A stretch of DNA of 64,000 nt. Source: Diphasiastrum complanatum (Eukaryota; Streptophyta; Lycopodiopsida; Lycopodiales; Lycopodiaceae). The translations under genes were made by a program, and so were the position numbers. Shown one piece after another: positions 25,601-31,537 of this stretch. The notes below the pieces were generated by a model, which had not been told where the DNA came from, did not search any database, and was given only the letters and a program-made list of their open reading frames with translations. Numbering within the stretch: position 1 is the first letter of the stretch; each line of letters begins with the position of its first letter. Location of the stretch: assembly GCA_029204225.1 (NCBI GenBank), contig CM055097.1, positions 35,278,804 to 35,342,803 of the forward strand, written 5' to 3'.

Positions 25601-27447
25601 TGTATATACCTTTAGGAAAACCATCTGACATGGTGTGCTTCCAATTGCTTGATTTTGATTCAACATTTTTAAAGTTCTTACAATCTCTTGAACAAATTAG
25701 GCATTTCAGTTCTGTGTTATTGAGTCATGGTCTGCAATACAGATTGCTCTGCATTCTCTGATATTCTACCGTGCACATTGTTGGCAAAATAATCGAGTTT
25801 GGGAGGCTCCCTTATGGATGGAACCTGAAGATAAGGAGCCCTCTTGAGGAACCTGAAAGTACAGAGCCGTCTAGAATGAAATTTGAAAATTTCTCTATGA
25901 TTGTAACATCAGAAAGATTCTCACAACCACATAGCAAGCTTCATAATTGTCTTTGTCATGAATTTTAGACTTACGTGGGGCCCATATTATATTGCATAAT
26001 ATGGGATAATATAATATAGGCCCCATAAATTCCTGCCCATTTTAAAGGGAAACATATGAGATTGGGGATTCTAACAAGGAGGTATGTCTAGAATGTGTCG
26101 TCGTCAAAAATTTCTGCTAAATGCAATTAGGTGCGATAATGTTCCATTGGTCGCCCCATTACCACATATAATTTGATCCTTGGCATAGTTGCACAAATCG
26201 CGATTCGAACCTCGAACCACGGTTCGAACCGTTCGAACCATCCGGTTCGAACCGAAATCCGGTTCGAACCGGATTTTTAAAAAAAAAAAACCCTCCCAAA
26301 AAGTTGAAAAAACGTTTTGGAAAAAAAAAATTCGGTTCGAACCGTTTTCCGGTTCGAACCAGCCTGGCCGGTTCGAACCGGTCGAACCGGCCCAATTCGA
26401 ATCGGCTTGCAACCTTGATCCTTGGGCAGCTCATGGCACTCAATTGCCAGGGTTCCAAATTATGTGCATAATGGCCCTCTCAATTGCCATTACTTAGTAC
26501 AAAATGTTTGTTGCCTTCCATATTATGAGAATTATAACGACGAACACCCTGATGCATTTATTCATAGGAAAAAGTAGTAGGTACATCGATGAAACAAAAG
26601 TAAGCTCAAACAAGAGCGAAGCTTGCAGTAAAACTAAGATTAATCCAGATCCTGGCATTAAAGATAAAAGTGCATAAACTATGATGATCTGCCAACTGAC
26701 TGCAGCCGATCAGAAAAGTGAAGAGCCAGTGAGTTGGCTAATGAAGGGAGATGAGATATAGTAGACCCAGCCACCGTCGCCCGTTGCAGAATTGATAGGG
26801 CCTGAGCACGTTGTAGGGCGATGGAAATACGTTGTTTGAAAGAAGCCACGAGAATAGAACCAGGAATACCTTGACCGAGAGGACGAGACAAAAATCTCAT
26901 AATATCCCTCACAGTGGACATTATGCTAGTTGATAGCTCAGTCTCATCTTCACTGTTGTCTTACCACAGCTCACTGAGAGGACGAGACAAAAATCTCATA
27001 ATATCCCTCACAGTGGACATTATGCTAGTTGATAGCTCAGTCTCATCTTCACAATTAGTCTCCTCGGGATCCACATATATGTCACTTATCGGATTTTCAT
27101 TCACAATGCCAGAATGAGGAGAGAATGAGAAAGCCTTGCTTACCTCCTACCATTACATCATATGACTCCGGCTTGTACACCGCCACACCAGCAGCTTCAA
27201 TGCTGCTGCCCTCGGCTGTGCTGGAGCTCATGACTCGCAACGGCCTTTGTGACCTAAACATCTTCAATGGATGATGATGCTGCAAAGATAGTGTGGCAAA
27301 AGAAGCTACCCAAGTGTGGCCAAAGTAACAAGAGGATGAGGAAGGCAAAAGAAGAGGATGAAAAGAGGAGGAGAATGGAAGGTGCTGGTGCTGGTGCTTG
27401 TATGAGCAATTCGTAAGCAGAGCGTGGGAGGGGGTGAGAGCAGCCAT
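171..27447 (-). CDS. DUF1995-domain plastid protein, split gene, 3' end outside window
   Basis: Seven minus-strand exons join in frame (304+64+31+93+63+109+86 nt = 250 codons). I see GT donors and AG acceptors at every junction, with phases 1, 2, 0, 0, 0, 1 and 0 agreeing across each intron. The protein reads as a Ser/His-rich N-terminus, then the DUF1995 core: [18 protein letters not shown], a [10 protein letters not shown] link, [49 protein letters not shown], and [20 protein letters not shown] at the left edge. From memory of the family these blocks occur in this order in plant DUF1995 proteins, which are plastid-located and mostly of unknown biochemistry. No stop or frameshift interrupts the seven exons, so I infer a live gene. 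Introns are 4243, 281, 18863, 368, 419 and 2353 bp. The C-terminal third lies before position 1; a possible next acceptor is at 12-14. Confidence 0.85.
341..574. repeat. Tandem repeat, 3 x 78 bp
   Basis: Three near-identical 78-bp units begin at 341, 419 and 497, each starting ATGAATAGGCGATTGG. Because 78 is a multiple of 3, a spurious minus-strand frame stays open through the array. It lies in intron 6 of the DUF1995 gene. Confidence 0.95.
601..656. repeat. Tandem repeat, 2 x 28 bp
   Basis: The 28-bp unit CTATGTGCACTAGTTAGAAG... is repeated exactly at 601-628 and 629-656, just beyond the 78-bp array. Confidence 0.95.
657..2609. other. Remainder of intron 6, no gene recognised
   Basis: Only short open frames occur and none resembles a known family. 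A phrase of about 35 bp (GAGACATAGGTTGAGACTA) is repeated near 1855 and 1895. I see no transposon coding remnant. Confidence 0.5.
2610..2718 (-). CDS. DUF1995 gene exon 6
   Basis: This 109-nt exon follows a CTGCAG acceptor. It encodes [18 protein letters not shown], then [18 protein letters not shown]. The donor AAG|GTCTGC is weak, but it is the only one that gives the phase-1 end required by exon 7. GCLDDIP and the FDF block match the family order. Confidence 0.75.
3138..3200 (-). CDS. DUF1995 gene exon 5
   Basis: This exon holds 21 codons reading [20 protein letters not shown] plus F. It has a CAG acceptor at 3201-3203 and a strong GTAAGT donor at 3132-3137. The PDKPEKRRA block is the most distinctive family motif. 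Confidence 0.85.
3569..3661 (-). CDS. DUF1995 gene exon 4
   Basis: This exon holds 31 full codons starting [20 protein letters not shown] and ending GITSKL before a GTAAGC donor. A second GTGAGT site 30 bp downstream would add an insertion not expected in the family, so the first is preferred. The exon sits 18.9 kb from exon 3. Confidence 0.85.
4371..4830 (+). mobile_element. LTR-like sequence, family shared with 15.89-16.34 kb
   Basis: This stretch begins TGTCACATGC and contains CTAAGTCACCGGCCT and CCTATGCAACTATGGTTG. The same blocks occur in the same order on the minus strand between 16345 and 15890. That pattern suggests two insertions of one LTR family, here probably a solo LTR. The right boundary is uncertain. 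The gene-free flanks 3662-4370 and 4831-5900 show nothing else that I recognise. Confidence 0.45.
5900..6072 (+). mobile_element. 5'-truncated LINE 3' end, subfamily b, copy 1
   Basis: This is a LINE tail ending in a short hairpin (TGCC-tttt-GGCA, 5987-5998), the box TTAATAAAGC and a (TC)n tract at about 6020-6072. It is nearly identical to 6259-6452. No coding part remains. Its TC tail directly adjoins the next tail. Confidence 0.75.
6073..6258 (+). mobile_element. 5'-truncated LINE 3' end, subfamily a
   Basis: This tail matches the 3' end of the long LINE (10441-10646) nearly base for base: TTCTACTTTCAT, the hairpin GCACCC-ac-GGGTGC, TTAATAAAGC, then (TC)n to 6258. It is wedged between two subfamily-b tails. 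Confidence 0.8.
6259..6452 (+). mobile_element. 5'-truncated LINE 3' end, subfamily b, copy 2
   Basis: This is a second subfamily-b tail with hairpin TGCC-tttt-GGCA and box TTAATAAAGC, ending in (TC)n to about 6452. The long LINE begins immediately after this TC tract. Confidence 0.75.
6948..7214 (+). pseudogene. LINE 5' basic reading frame (possible ORF1 remnant)
   Basis: These 88 codons are rich in Arg and Lys ([23 protein letters not shown]). The position upstream of the endonuclease would suit an ORF1 or 5' linker. I recognise no RNA-binding or zinc-finger motif, so the assignment rests on position alone. Confidence 0.3.
7297..8370 (+). pseudogene. LINE endonuclease domain (APE-like), frame-broken
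   Basis: The domain starts [10 protein letters not shown] and continues with LLAGDFNAR (the endonuclease GDFN motif). It ends with the S-V-x-D-Y motif (GGHSVVDY) and, in a shifted frame, [15 protein letters not shown], whose D-H is the usual terminal catalytic pair. At least three frames are needed: a TGA near 7390, a shift near 7450, and a TAA at about 7991. In related LINEs this enzyme nicks the target DNA to prime reverse transcription, so it is the part most likely to set (TC)n preference. Confidence 0.75.
8447..9613 (+). pseudogene. LINE reverse transcriptase domain
   Basis: This 388-codon open stretch has RT motifs in order: [34 protein letters not shown], the motif-A aspartate in [27 protein letters not shown], then YDDDIVLL and [14 protein letters not shown]. 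The usual Y-A-D-D box reads Y-D-D-D; the catalytic pair itself is kept. Frame closes at 9613 just before the thumb region. An RT relic of the same clade lies on the minus strand at 11.15-11.6 kb. Confidence 0.85.
9715..10392 (+). pseudogene. LINE ORF2 C-terminal region with CCHC finger
   Basis: 225 codons cover the region downstream of the [21 protein letters not shown] gives a CX2CX9HX4C metal-binding motif like the finger found near the end of many plant and algal LINE ORF2 proteins. The tail after it is acidic, then basic ([16 protein letters not shown]). It ends about 190 bp before the terminal hairpin. Confidence 0.75.
10537..10568 (+). other. LINE 3' terminal hairpin
   Basis: TTTTGG (10537-10542) pairs with CCAAAA (10563-10568), and GCACCC (10549-10554) pairs with GGGTGC (10557-10562), leaving a 2-nt loop and a 6-nt bulge. 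TTAATAAAGC and (TC)n follow. In stringent-type LINEs such a hairpin is the reverse transcriptase recognition site. Confidence 0.7.
10647..11149. other. Intergenic-type intron DNA, nothing recognised
   Basis: There are only short frames and no repeat or transposon motif. Confidence 0.4.
11150..11600 (-). pseudogene. LINE reverse transcriptase relic
   Basis: The minus strand reads [20 protein letters not shown], then [20 protein letters not shown] (RT motif A, with its Asp changed to Asn). Upstream in another frame are [12 protein letters not shown] and EQASFR, matching the RT of the LINE at 8.4 kb. The lost aspartate and frameshifts show it is dead. The adjoining 11600-12830 stretch holds no coding remnant that I recognise, though 12380-12780 is unusually GC-rich. 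Confidence 0.6.
12840..13110 (-). pseudogene. Ty1/copia protease and Ty3/gypsy integrase scraps
   Basis: The minus strand at about 12930-13060 reads [17 protein letters not shown], the copia protease site with D-S-G changed to D-L-G. Just below, at about 12840-12900, [12 protein letters not shown] resembles the end of a gypsy integrase. Two unrelated relics therefore abut here. Confidence 0.5.
13301..13312 (+). other. Primer-binding site of a plus-strand LTR element
   Basis: TGGTATCAGAGG follows an LTR-like end, ATGTAACA (13291-13298). The LTR's left boundary is not resolved. The 13313-14150 stretch downstream looks like an untranslated leader, and no gene is seen in it. Confidence 0.55.
14150..14800 (+). 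pseudogene. Ty3/gypsy gag relic
   Basis: Frames shifted against each other read [16 protein letters not shown], then [16 protein letters not shown] (about 14360-14412), the gypsy capsid pattern. An Arg/Lys-rich end follows near 14700. Stops at several points show decay. It belongs with the primer-binding site at 13301 and the protease at 15.03 kb. Confidence 0.6.
14985..15130 (+). pseudogene. Ty3/gypsy aspartic protease relic
   Basis: The frame reads [20 protein letters not shown] and on to FEMTNV. The D-T-G catalytic triad (15029-15037) is intact. A stop follows at once, and the sequence then switches to an oppositely oriented element. Confidence 0.65.
15165..15880 (-). pseudogene. Ty3/gypsy RNase H to integrase relic, minus strand
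   Basis: At 15165-15350 the frame reads [20 protein letters not shown] and [17 protein letters not shown], the integrase H2C2 entry region. At about 15780-15880 it reads [16 protein letters not shown], the start of RNase H. The element runs opposite to the gypsy elements on either side. Confidence 0.65.
15890..16345 (-). mobile_element. LTR-like insertion inside the minus gypsy relic
   Basis: This block separates the RT (above 16345) from the RNase H (below 15880) of one element. On the minus strand it begins TGTCACATG and shares blocks with 4371-4830. It is probably a solo LTR inserted into pol, although an older recombination cannot be excluded. Confidence 0.45.
16346..16759 (-). pseudogene. 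Ty3/gypsy reverse transcriptase N-terminal relic
   Basis: The frame reads [16 protein letters not shown], then [39 protein letters not shown] and, after a stop, [18 protein letters not shown]. These are the opening motifs of gypsy RT. It breaks off at the LTR-like insertion. Confidence 0.75.
16760..17340. other. Filler between two gypsy relics
   Basis: No coding motif that I can name is present. Confidence 0.35.
17806..18640 (+). pseudogene. Chromovirus reverse transcriptase
   Basis: Fragments read [45 protein letters not shown] and then [10 protein letters not shown]. The catalytic Y-x-D-D region is not recoverable among the frameshifts, so it is inactive. Confidence 0.7.
18920..19110 (+). 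pseudogene. Chromovirus RNase H
   Basis: The frame reads [19 protein letters not shown], then [20 protein letters not shown]. These are the opening RNase H strands with the first catalytic Asp. A stop replaces one residue in between. Confidence 0.65.
19480..20300 (+). pseudogene. Chromovirus integrase
   Basis: The H2C2 zinc region is complete: [18 protein letters not shown] and [11 protein letters not shown]. Core fragments [11 protein letters not shown] and [17 protein letters not shown] keep two acidic residues. The third is in a shifted frame near 19960-20000 ([15 protein letters not shown]). Confidence 0.7.
20726..20985. repeat. Tandem duplication, 2 x ~130 bp
   Basis: Copies start at 20726 and 20856 with TCAAATTGTACT. 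Both contain GAGGCTGTTGCATAGCC and TTTGGGGCAGCTC. They lie just beyond the chromodomain, possibly in the element's 3' untranslated region. Confidence 0.85.
20990..22340. other. Intron DNA, no gene recognised
   Basis: The stretch holds a run of about 14 G residues near 21406-21420 and otherwise AT-rich sequence. I recognise no domain. Confidence 0.4.
22342..22471. repeat. Tandem duplication, 2 x 65 bp
   Basis: The copies at 22342 and 22407 (TGACAAGTCTCTCGCATATA...) differ at only two or so bases. They end about 50 bp from exon 3 of the DUF1995 gene. Confidence 0.9.
22525..22555 (-). CDS. DUF1995 gene exon 3 (31-nt microexon)
   Basis: This 31-nt exon lies between a CAG acceptor (22556-22558) and a GTATGC donor (22519-22524). 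Joined to CC from exon 2 it reads [11 protein letters not shown], which is the link expected between the DUF1995 opening motif and SSDEF. It is too short to be found by open-frame length; phase and the family pattern identify it. Confidence 0.75.
22837..22900 (-). CDS. DUF1995 gene exon 2
   Basis: This 64-nt exon has a CAG acceptor at 22901-22903 and a GTAAGC donor. It completes an Asp codon with the last base of exon 1 and encodes [20 protein letters not shown], the opening DUF1995 motif. It leaves two bases (CC) that exon 3 completes. Confidence 0.85.
23247..23770. repeat. Diverged tandem duplication, 2 x ~262 bp
   Basis: The second unit starts near 23509. Shared blocks include TTTCATGAATAA, TTTTTGTCACAC and CAACCATAT in the same order. 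It lies within intron 1. Confidence 0.75.
23771..25975. other. Intron 1 DNA, no gene recognised
   Basis: Short frames on both strands show no family motif and no splice-bounded exon fitting the DUF1995 protein. Confidence 0.4.
25977..26024. repeat. Near-perfect hairpin
   Basis: GGGGCCC plus ATATTATATT (25977-25993) faces AATATAATAT plus AGGCCCC (26008-26024), with one mismatch in 17 pairs and a 14-nt loop. It could be a minimal MITE; no flanking duplication is evident. Confidence 0.7.
26199..26405. repeat. Cluster of GGTTCGAACC palindromes around A/T-rich centre
   Basis: Around ten exact or near copies of the palindromic decamer GGTTCGAACC occur in two blocks (about 26205-26272 and 26333-26402). 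An A-rich and then CCC/AAA core lies between them. The two blocks are roughly inverted copies. The decamer resembles a Pol III B box, GGTTCGANNCC. Confidence 0.75.
26679..27055 (-). pseudogene. Unassigned coding-like relic with internal 99-bp duplication
   Basis: The minus-strand frame reads [17 protein letters not shown] and [20 protein letters not shown], with protein-like composition. A 99-bp stretch is duplicated in tandem (26877-26975 and 26976-27052). The duplication is a multiple of 3, but the second copy carries a stop. I cannot name the family. Confidence 0.4.
27144..27447 (-). CDS. DUF1995 gene exon 1 (transit peptide)
   Basis: This exon holds 101 codons plus one base. It begins with [11 protein letters not shown], followed by a Ser/Thr/His-rich, acid-poor stretch, as expected for a chloroplast transit peptide. 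It ends with [11 protein letters not shown] before a GTAAGC donor. The frame stays open up to an ATG at 27573, but that stretch enters a MITE, so the start at 27447 is preferred. The 5' UTR and promoter should lie at about 27450-27700. Confidence 0.8.
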
Positions 27448-27531
27448 CGCCACAACCAAAAGCTCTTGGACACCACAATTCAAACGAGTGTGGATAGAAT
27501 GATGGTGTGGAGAGTTTATGGGAATGCTTAA

Positions 27532-27695
27532 GGAGTGCACTCCATGGGCACCTGTAGGGTGGCCCCACTCCATCCAAGGGTGGTGGATTTAGTTAAGGGA
27601 GAAAAAATACATCTCTCCCTAAACCCTAAACCCTTGGATGGTGTGGGACCTGTGCACCACCAGAGGCATTGCAGGTGCCTCTGAGGTGCACTCTC
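27532..27695. mobile_element. Tourist-like MITE upstream of the DUF1995 gene
   Basis: Imperfect terminal inverted repeats (GGAGTGCACTCC...GGCACCTG against the reverse complement ending GTGCACTCTC) enclose 164 bp. TAA stands on both sides (27529-27531 and 27696-27698). A 3-bp TAA duplication and GC-rich ends fit PIF/Harbinger MITEs. It lies about 85-250 bp upstream of the start codon. Confidence 0.55.
27617..27634. promoter_or_regulatory. Double telo-box motif
   Basis: CCCTAAACCCTAAACCCT lies about 170 bp upstream of the DUF1995 start codon, inside the MITE. The AAACCCTAA element is a known plant promoter motif; whether it works here is inference. Confidence 0.5.
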
Positions 27696-27699
27696 TAAT

Positions 27700-28795
27700 G
27701 AGAGCTAGAGTTTATTATGGTGAGAGTAGTCTTTTTACATGTAACCCACACGAATTTTTGGTGATGTGTTCTTGTTTTTGTATAGTACTCCTTGTAGTCG
27801 TGTTAGTAGTTCTGATGACGTTTTGTTCTTTTTGCTCATGATGGAAAGCGATGGTGATTGCTCTTTTGAGCATGGTGGTCGTTCTGCTGTTGGTAAATGT
27901 CAGAGAAAGAGGAGTGCTGAATCTTTGAAGCAGAAAGTCTTCATGCTGAAGGAGATGCTTTAATCCAAAAGAATATGAAGATCCATAGTTAGTTTTGGTT
28001 GCACTATGAAGGATTATCAGATTTGGGACATTGTGTTTCATTTTTGTGGCTGCTGGTAAAATTCTTTTTTATCCTGATAATGGATAGTGGCGACAATATA
28101 AGCGTTTAAATTTCAAATGAATCGAGTGGTCTCTTTATCTATTGAATTTGTGATTTTGTAGTTTACATGAAGAGTTATCATTTTGCACAGTATGTTTTGT
28201 AATTATAATTTTTAACATATGATGTATTTATACTATATTTTTATACCTAATGTATTTTCAGAGTATACGGAAGGGGGGGCAGGGGGTAGGGGCAGGGGTA
28301 GAAGATTATGTGAAATTATGTGTCATGCGGTTTCTGAAGAAACCTCAGGCATGGCTAATAACGTTCATTTTGATTGTAAGTACACCTTTTGAATAGTTGA
28401 TGACAATTTCTTTTATTTTTGTTGATTGAAATGAGAACAGAATTTGTGTTTTGTTTTGAAGATTGCTTCGATTAAGATATGCACATTGCTACCAATCGCT
28501 TTTAAGCAAAACATGGTACGTGCAAATTTCATTCATAAGAACTATAACCATGACATGTATGACAACAAGAAAATGAAATGTTCATCATATATAGTCAATG
28601 TTGGAAAAAATTTTAACAATAAATCAAGAAATATTTAGAAGCAACACATAATTCTGTATAATCTAGTTTGAAGAAATAGAAACAAACAGCTATACAATAC
28701 ATTTTCTACCACTAGCATAACAAAAAAAGACATATAACATTTTCTCTCTATCATTTAGCAAATAGATGAAAGAAAAAATCATTGTTTCAAAGAAC
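27700..28795. other. Upstream intergenic DNA, no gene recognised
   Basis: The stretch holds a G-rich patch (28271-28303) and AT-rich sequence. No coding motif is seen. Confidence 0.4.
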
Positions 28796-29037
28796 ATTGA
28801 GATAGTTTTGTGAAGTGTTTGACATTTTCCAATATTGTTAGCGTTTGTTAGGGAATGTAAGTTGTTATAGAGCCATCTTTCTGATCATATATAAGACGGC
28901 AAGACGAGAAGCAACGATTGAGATAGTTTTGTAAAGTGTTTGACATTTTCCAATATTGTTAGCGTTTGTTAGGGAATGTAAGTTGTTATAGAGCCATCTT
29001 TCTGATCATATATAAGACGGCAAGACGAGAAGCAACG
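28796..29037. repeat. Recent tandem duplication, 2 x 121 bp
   Basis: Units at 28796-28916 and 28917-29037 differ by about one base. Confidence 0.95.
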
Positions 29038-29723
29038 ATTTTCATCTCAAAATTATAAACTAGGAGATTCGCCTCTCTCGAATGTATGATGCAATATGAA
29101 GTTTGAAATTGTCATCTACAAATTGCCATGGGAAATGTCAAACAAATCACAAGAGAGAACTAAAACTCAATTATCGCATATGAGATAAATATAAACTAAA
29201 GTGAGAGATATCTAGTTTGTTGGTGTCTCCTCATATATGTTTCACTCAAGTCCTTTTAAACCAATGAAAACACCACCATTCATTAATTCCATTACTTGAG
29301 GCATTAAGGGCCTTTTTACATTTAATGCTCAAATATAATTACTCAAATCCAAATGATGAGCCCATTAAAATAATAATGAGTACACTTATCGAACAACACT
29401 TGGTGTACAATGGACATTGATGAAGATATAGCCTGTAAAAAAGCAACAATAGTATATCATTTGCTAATGTGACACTACATTTGATGACTTTTTCCAAGTC
29501 GTCAAAAAAGTCAATATGGATATCAAGATCATATCACCATCATAGGAGATTCTGTATTGAGGTAAATTATTGCAAGTACTTATACAAAATATACATATAC
29601 AATTTCAAAGTTGAGCCTAATTTTCAGTAATTGAGGTCAGAGACAGGAGAATGTACAAACCAAAATTGGAATGAGAGCAGCAAACATGTCTTATTTGTTA
29701 GATGATGAGGTTGAAGTGAAACA

Positions 29724-30258
29724 TGTTGAAATTGTCAAATTCTAACTTTTAATCTATGATTATTTGTACATAACTTCATCCCACACATGTGGAGCCTAGG
29801 AATCAAAGAGGTGGGTGCTTATCTAGCATTGATTGGTGGATATGAAGTGATGTGGCATTTCCCACATGTGCTAGGCCTACTGAGTCAGCATATAGGTCGA
29901 AATGTACTTGATCTATATATAGATCATCATTGTGAATATCAAATTTGATGAGAGATCTTGATGTTGAGGCAAATCCATGTTATTTCTACCATTTGTTTGG
30001 TGATTTTATGCATTGAATGCTATCCATAGGTAATGTACTTCACTCTATGTCCATTGTCCGTACAGTGAAGGGTTTTCTCACGTGTGAGGCGCTCATCCAT
30101 TAATTTGATCAATTTACATGTTCTTCTTGCTAGTTAAGTGCATACTTTTGATCTAGATCAAGATCTAATCATGTGAATGATCAATATAACTAGCATCCAA
30201 CACCTCTTGTGGATCAATTTTAGATCCATTTATGATCCAAAATTCAGTAATTTTAACA
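29724..30258 (+). mobile_element. 5' LTR of a copia-type or non-autonomous element
   Basis: The stretch begins TGTTGAAATTG and ends TTTTAACA, directly followed by the canonical primer-binding site TGGTATCAGAGC. Its length is about 535 bp. No gag-pol follows, and I did not find a matching 3' LTR. Confidence 0.6.
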
Positions 30259-30270
30259 TGGTATCAGAGC
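30259..30270 (+). other. Primer-binding site (initiator tRNA-Met type)
   Basis: TGGTATCAGAGC abuts the LTR end at 30258. Confidence 0.65.
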
Positions 30271-31092
30271 GAAGTACAAGAGGCTAAGTAATTGATAAAT
30301 GATCATTGTTACGTCCATGTCCAGTATGTGGGATTTGGAATAATTCCTAACATGGATAGCCGGTCACTCCAATGTATGTGGTTATTAGTTATGCCTCGTC
30401 ATTCCGTGTGAAAATTATTTAAATATTATCTTCCTATCTCGAGTTTGGGGTCATGTCCATGATGATTTCCACTAGATTTCATGTTGTACATATAAGGAGT
30501 GTGAATTAAGCACATATCCTTCTAGTGTAGCTCGGATTTGAGTTAGATAGTTCAATTATGATGACATGCAGATGTTTAGATAGCATGCAAAGTCTTACTG
30601 TATGGATGCAAGCCACATGCAATCAGTGCATGCAACATGCAAAGTAGTTTATGTGATCTACACATGTCTAGGCAATTTTATGAGTTGACATGCAGTACAT
30701 GCAACGTACAGGCATGCGATTACACATGTGGATCTCTGGTAGGTGAAGTAGTTCAGTTAAGTGGACTTTCCATGCAACTCCACTATAGGAATTCGAGTCT
30801 CTCTCATGTAGGGGAAGCTGGGCATGTTTTGCCACATTGTGAATATTGAGATTTTGGTATTTTGGACTCATTCTCTCTCTACCCGAGTTTTCTATGTATG
30901 ATTTTTTCTCTCTACCTGAGAGCAGCCTCTTTTTCCCATACTGAACACTTAGAATTATTTCTGACATTCATTTCTCATAGTGAAGAGTTAGATTTTTTCA
31001 TCAGATGTATGCCATTGTGCTCTTGCCTTAGATTTTTCAAGCATACTGTTCTTTGATCAATCTTGTGCAATCACAACACCTCAATAAGATTC

Positions 31093-31537
31093 TGTAGGGT
31101 GTGTGGTGAAGTTCACACGTGCTAAAAACTTCACATTCTGGGCTTGGTTGATAAACTAATTAATAATCATATGAGGACCCAGACCTATAATTGGACATAG
31201 GAGCATTAGATGGTGTTTGCCTGCTATAATGCAAGAATAGGAGGTCAATTGCTATTCCAGGTTGCGTGGGGATCCTAAGAGGAATATTCTCTCCTCTTGG
31301 GAGAGAACAAGAGGAGAGAATATATACTAGTGGAAACTCGCCCATATACCTATTGGATTTTCTGATCCTTGTAGCTAGGAGCCCCTCCTCTCTTGTATTC
31401 ATTCACCATGGCATGGGGGTGAAGTGATTAGGGTAATGATTTTCCATTTCCTGTTGGTTGGGTGGTTTTGCTCCATAGGTGTCCTTTTGGTTTCATGCAA
31501 CAAGATCTAGTCGGATCTTCACTAGGTGATCCTTACA
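31093..31537 (+). mobile_element. Second LTR head with primer-binding site
   Basis: The stretch begins TGTAGGG and ends CCTTACA (near-inverted ends), followed by GTGCTATCAGAGC at 31538-31550. That site has one mismatch to the usual tRNA-Met complement. Its length is about 445 bp. The 31551-33933 stretch beyond is AT-rich and non-coding, so this is a headed, gutted or non-autonomous element. Confidence 0.5.

Noticed and set aside
26178-26497. Frames with Phe-Glu-Pro / Ser-Asn-Arg repeats on both strands
   Set aside because: They are translations of the GGTTCGAACC palindromes, which read alike on either strand.
27448-27573. Upstream start (ATG at 27573) for DUF1995 exon 1
   Set aside because: The extra stretch runs into the MITE inverted repeat and lacks transit-peptide character; the ATG at 27447 gives a typical plastid N-terminus.
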